From Cyanobacteria bacterium OH_PDB_112 (GTDB lineage: Bacteria > Cyanobacteriota > Vampirovibrionia > Gastranaerophilales > CAJFVJ01): 10,420 bases of DNA. The DNA lies in the NCBI GenBank assembly GCA_023457295.1, contig JAEWLZ010000013.1, positions 1 through 10,420 of the forward strand, written 5' to 3'. A program made the position numbers and the translations under genes. This document shows, piece after piece, positions 7,566 to 10,420 of this stretch; within the stretch, counting starts at the first letter, position 1; each line of letters starts with the position of its first letter. A model generated the notes under the pieces. That model had not been told where the DNA came from. It ran no database searches and saw only the letters and a list, made by a program, of their open reading frames with translations.

Positions 7566-7586
7566 AAACCTCTTTTGGGGATTTTT
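7566..7586 (+). terminator. probable intrinsic terminator of the OmpH-like gene
   Basis: CCTC (7569-7572) pairs with GGGG (7577-7580) around a TTTT loop, using one G-U pair that works only in plus-strand RNA. AAA/TTT extends the stem past a bulged A, and a T-run follows. It starts 14 bases after the stop codon. The stem is short, so efficiency is uncertain. The rest of the gap to 7680 shows only AT-rich weak stems. Confidence 0.42.
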
Positions 7587-7680
7587 GAAATAAATTTCAT
7601 CGGAAGTTTTGTAATTTAACAAAAAATAAACGTAAAAACCTTATTTATGCTTTGTAAAATCTGGTGAGTCTTTTTATTTT

Positions 7681-9924
7681 TTAAATATTCTTATCTGTTT
7701 TAATATCTTGTTTTGTGTTTTTTGATAATAAATACATCAATGCTCCGCCAACTAACAAAACACCTGCTATGATTGCGTATATTTTTTTATTTGACTTGAC
7801 ATCAGAGGGTTTTGGGGCATTATTTGATTCTTTAGAATGGGACAATGCCAAATCTTCAGGCTTTTTTGAGACTACTGTCTCATTCGCCTCCTTTTCTGTT
7901 TTGGCACCTTTCTCACTCAATATATTACTAAAATCTATTATTTTTTTATAAAGCTCAGGATGTTTTTCATCCAACCTTTTTGCTTTAAATGCCTTACCTA
8001 AAGCATCCATCAAATTAAAGCCATGACCGTCTTGCAATGCCTCATGATAATTCTTTTCAAAACTGTCGGTTATTTTATATCTGTAATTTTTTGAAGTATT
8101 TCCCTCTTGGCAATCAAATCGTTCTTTTCTTCCGAGAACATCCATATAGAAGAACATATGATTTTTTGCACCTGTAAACAATTCAGCAAATTTTGCTTTT
8201 GCAAATTCTTTAGGATCATTCAATTTTTCTTGAGAAATTTTCAAAAACTCTGACAAGGGCTTCAGATGATTACTTTTTTGATTATGCTCCCCGATTCCTT
8301 CCGCTAGTTGTCTTAAAGGTATTGGGTCATGATTTGCTACGCCTATTGTTAGATTATCAGGATGAATTCTAGCTTTATTTGTGAAAAAATCAACCGAACC
8401 CCAACCATCACTCATATATTCTGTTGAAAAAATAAGATTTCTTCCTTTAAGAGGGTCTATAATTTCAGGATTTTGATTATTAGCCCAATTAAATGCCGTG
8501 AATTCTTTTATTCCTGCCGCAACTTCATATGAAAGATTATTTAAATCAAAATCATTCCCTTTTACTTTTTTGGCTGTATTTTCAGCAATTTTAATCACGT
8601 TATCTTTCAAGTCATATCTTTGGACTGTATACAAGTTTTGAGAGCCTTTTTCATGGAAATATTCAACACCATAATGTTCTTTAATAGCCTCATTATCATT
8701 AGGTAAATGCGGCAGAATTTTTTCAGCTTCATCCTGTTTCACAGGATGCAAAATTATAGGTTTAACATAAGCCCATCCCACATCAAATCTTACAGCATCT
8801 GCTCTTTTATATGAAAACTCGAATTTTTTCTCCAGTAACTTTCCTGCTTCGCCCAAAGAACCATCGGAATTATGGATTTTATCATAATCCAAAGCAGGCA
8901 ATTTCCAATCAGGATTGCCTATATAGGCATCTTTTTTAAATGCGCCCTGATTTGCCCAGACTTCATCTTTTGAAAAACCTATCGGACAATCCAAAATAAG
9001 TTTTTGACCTTTATCATTCAGCATTTTTTTACCGTGCGCCAAGTGTTCATCAGCTACAAATTGCTGAAATTTATACAATTCAATATCTTTTGCATAATTT
9101 TTGTTAATTTGGGCTACCCTTTCGATAACTTTATTTTCATCAGTATCAGGAAGCGGAAGATTTCTGTCGAGTTCATCCCATTCTTTCCAGTTAGACGTAC
9201 CGTGTTCTTTTTCCAAAACACTAAAAAAAGCTTTAGGGCCTAATCTGTCTGCTTCAGTTTTTTTATAATTTTCGAATTTCGCTTTAAGTTCAATTGCCTT
9301 AGGGTCGGTTGATGTTTGCAAATTATCAAAAGCTTTTCTCAGAGCTTTATTATGGGGGCTTTCCTCGAAAATAGTTTTGCCGTTTTGATCAATTTCTTTT
9401 CCGACTACGTTTTCATAATTTACATAATCAGAAGGTGCATTGTTTGCTTTTACAACGGCATCTAAATCTTCTTTTGAAAGAAGATTACCTCCTTCCGGCC
9501 GTGTCAAAAGTTCCAAATTCGTTTGGTGAGTACCTAAAGACATCGAAGAAGAACTATAATTGCAATAAAATTGCTTTATTGCTCTGTTCTCTTTCGCCGC
9601 AAGTTCTATTTCGGGTTTTGTAATTCTAGGTTCGATTTCGCCCGTTGGAAGCAATTGAATATGATTCACATGGAAATAAGTATTTGCAATATCAAAAAAC
9701 TCTGATGCTTGTTTTGACGATAAATTACCCACACCTGTTTTATTGTTTTCACCTTGAGGCAAACATGTATCAGGAACAATTAATATCTTTTTGCCGCTTA
9801 CTCCAAGCTTTTCTACCGCTTGTTGTGCCGTTGATATAAAATCGGGCTTTTCTTGTGTTTTTAAAGCTCTGCCAAAATTAGCTTTTTTGTATTTATTTTT
9901 TAAACTTAAATCAGTTATTATCAT
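7681..9924 (-). CDS. diverged GH77-like glucanotransferase with C-terminal membrane anchor
   Basis: A 747-residue paralogue of the protein at 1023-2954. Both share FG[KR]ALK near residue 17, NNKTGVGNL at 60-68, EWDELDRNL (248-256, like WPELDKNL), LDCPIGFSKDEVWANQGAF (311-329), and the C-terminal AKFAELF...DVLGRKERF and GFNL segments. The triad positions are kept: D381 in VRFD, E502 in STEY and D533 in ANHD. However, the surroundings differ from MalQ: no His after the nucleophile (RFDVGW), TEYM in place of EDLG, NHDP in place of THDN. The SPY segment and the GxPPD loop are replaced (GNPDWKLP). Residues of about 672-712 are a charged linker and 714-733 a hydrophobic anchor with a lysine-rich tail. 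With no signal peptide, the enzyme domain should stay in the cytosol, tethered to the membrane. AAAAAGG lies 6 bases before ATG. Probable operon with the nucleotidyltransferase gene upstream. Activity may be altered or lost. Confidence 0.84.
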   Translation of the reverse strand: MIITDLSLKNKYKKANFGRALKTQEKPDFISTAQQAVEKLGVSGKKILIVPDTCLPQGENNKTGVGNLSSKQASEFFDIANTYFHVNHIQLLPTGEIEPRITKPEIELAAKENRAIKQFYCNYSSSSMSLGTHQTNLELLTRPEGGNLLSKEDLDAVVKANNAPSDYVNYENVVGKEIDQNGKTIFEESPHNKALRKAFDNLQTSTDPKAIELKAKFENYKKTEADRLGPKAFFSVLEKEHGTSNWKEWDELDRNLPLPDTDENKVIERVAQINKNYAKDIELYKFQQFVADEHLAHGKKMLNDKGQKLILDCPIGFSKDEVWANQGAFKKDAYIGNPDWKLPALDYDKIHNSDGSLGEAGKLLEKKFEFSYKRADAVRFDVGWAYVKPIILHPVKQDEAEKILPHLPNDNEAIKEHYGVEYFHEKGSQNLYTVQRYDLKDNVIKIAENTAKKVKGNDFDLNNLSYEVAAGIKEFTAFNWANNQNPEIIDPLKGRNLIFSTEYMSDGWGSVDFFTNKARIHPDNLTIGVANHDPIPLRQLAEGIGEHNQKSNHLKPLSEFLKISQEKLNDPKEFAKAKFAELFTGAKNHMFFYMDVLGRKERFDCQEGNTSKNYRYKITDSFEKNYHEALQDGHGFNLMDALGKAFKAKRLDEKHPELYKKIIDFSNILSEKGAKTEKEANETVVSKKPEDLALSHSKESNNAPKPSDVKSNKKIYAIIAGVLLVGGALMYLLSKNTKQDIKTDKNI

Positions 9925-9943
9925 TTTTTACCTTTTTAAAATT

Positions 9944-10420
9944 CTATTTTATGCTTTTATCTTTAGTCAAAAATATTACATTACTGGCTGATATTTTGCC
10001 ATAAGTATTATTATTCCGTAGTAAGTCAAGATGTTCTTTAGCTTGAGGCGTATATATAACTTTTTTTGAATTATCTACATTATTTTTTACATCTTCTAAA
10101 ATTCTTTCAGGAAGTTTATATTTCCCCTTTGACATATCTATCGAAATATCTATAACATCTTGGACACTTCCTCCCATATCAGCCCAATGCCCTTTTGCAT
10201 TGTAATTATACAAAGCCATACCTCTTAAATCTTCTTTGATTATTTTTCCGTCTATTAAAGTTTCACCTTTTTCACATAAATCTTTTAATCTGGGAAGAGC
10301 ATCATTCCCGAAGTCCAAGGTATCTGTGGCTTTATTTTTAAATTCAGAGGCATATTTTCCTAAAATATTTATAAATTCGGGAGATAAAATATAAATCCCG
10401 GTATTAGCTCTGTAAGTACC
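9944..10420 (-). CDS. sugar-phosphate nucleotidyltransferase-like protein, C-terminal part (runs off right edge)
   Basis: The minus-strand frame is open from the right edge to TAG at 9946-9944, giving 158 residues. The TTG at 10318 is an internal leucine, not a start. Conserved features of nucleotidyltransferases (glucose-1-phosphate or mannose-1-phosphate type) are ANTGIYILSPE (visible residues 5-15), DFGNDALPRL (36-45) and GHWADMG (77-83), equivalent to GYWxDVG. Such enzymes join NTP and a sugar 1-phosphate to make NDP-sugar and pyrophosphate. The tail after DMG is about 75 residues, with no hexapeptide left-handed beta-helix repeats. That differs from GlgC, so the product may be another NDP-sugar, or a shortened form. 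It lies 19 bases upstream of the diverged GH77 gene on the same strand, which favours a role in glucan or glycogen precursor supply. Substrate cannot be read from this part. Confidence 0.75.
   Translation of the reverse strand, partial: GTYRANTGIYILSPEFINILGKYASEFKNKATDTLDFGNDALPRLKDLCEKGETLIDGKIIKEDLRGMALYNYNAKGHWADMGGSVQDVIDISIDMSKGKYKLPERILEDVKNNVDNSKKVIYTPQAKEHLDLLRNNNTYGKISASNVIFLTKDKSIK

Noticed and set aside
7621..7660. AT-only stem (AAATAA/TTATTT) as a minus-strand terminator for the GH77 paralogue
   Set aside because: No GC pairs and a long loop; such stems are expected by chance in this AT-rich DNA.
9004..9243. 79-residue plus-strand ORF, and others at 7715-7951, 9435-9623, 9645-9839 and 9791-9991
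   Set aside because: All lie antisense to the continuous GH77 paralogue reading frame and lack family features.

Overview
The window is very AT-rich, uses the standard code, and encodes Gram-negative envelope proteins: an autotransporter-type beta-barrel protein and a Skp/OmpH-like periplasmic chaperone. It also carries two diverged GH77 (4-alpha-glucanotransferase) proteins and part of a sugar-phosphate nucleotidyltransferase. Together these suggest a low-GC host-associated bacterium with an outer membrane. My best guess is a gut Candidatus Gastranaerophilales/Melainabacteria (Vampirovibrionia) genome; this is an inference from style and gene content, because no rRNA or other phylogenetic marker is present.

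Left part (1-1022). A minus-strand gene runs off the left edge and encodes the start of a GAF-domain protein. Divergent from it is a possible 57-residue membrane protein on the plus strand (649-822). About 200 bases without a gene follow; they hold a hairpin, a perfect 7+1+7 palindrome, a run of 11 T, and the likely promoter and ribosome site of the next operon.

Centre-left (1023-4303, plus strand). This is a two-gene operon: a GH77 4-alpha-glucanotransferase with the expected catalytic triad, then, 17 bases later, a protein-kinase-like protein with all the core catalytic residues but no recognisable long activation segment. It converges on the next gene.

Centre (4383-7552). A minus-strand autotransporter-like protein has a signal peptide, six Pmp-type GGAI/FxxN beta-helix repeats and a C-terminal barrel. 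It is divergent from a plus-strand OmpH/Skp-like chaperone, a pairing that makes sense if the chaperone helps outer-membrane clients across the periplasm.

Right part (7681-10420, minus strand). The 3' end of an NDP-sugar pyrophosphorylase-like gene is followed 19 bases later by a second, more diverged GH77 paralogue. That paralogue carries a basic/acidic linker and a C-terminal membrane anchor. This operon looks like glycogen or maltodextrin chemistry.

The least familiar elements are the paired GH77 paralogues (one soluble and next to a kinase, one tail-anchored and next to a nucleotidyltransferase) and the shared F-G-[KR]-A-L-K element near their N-termini. No tRNA, rRNA, CRISPR array or transposon was seen.
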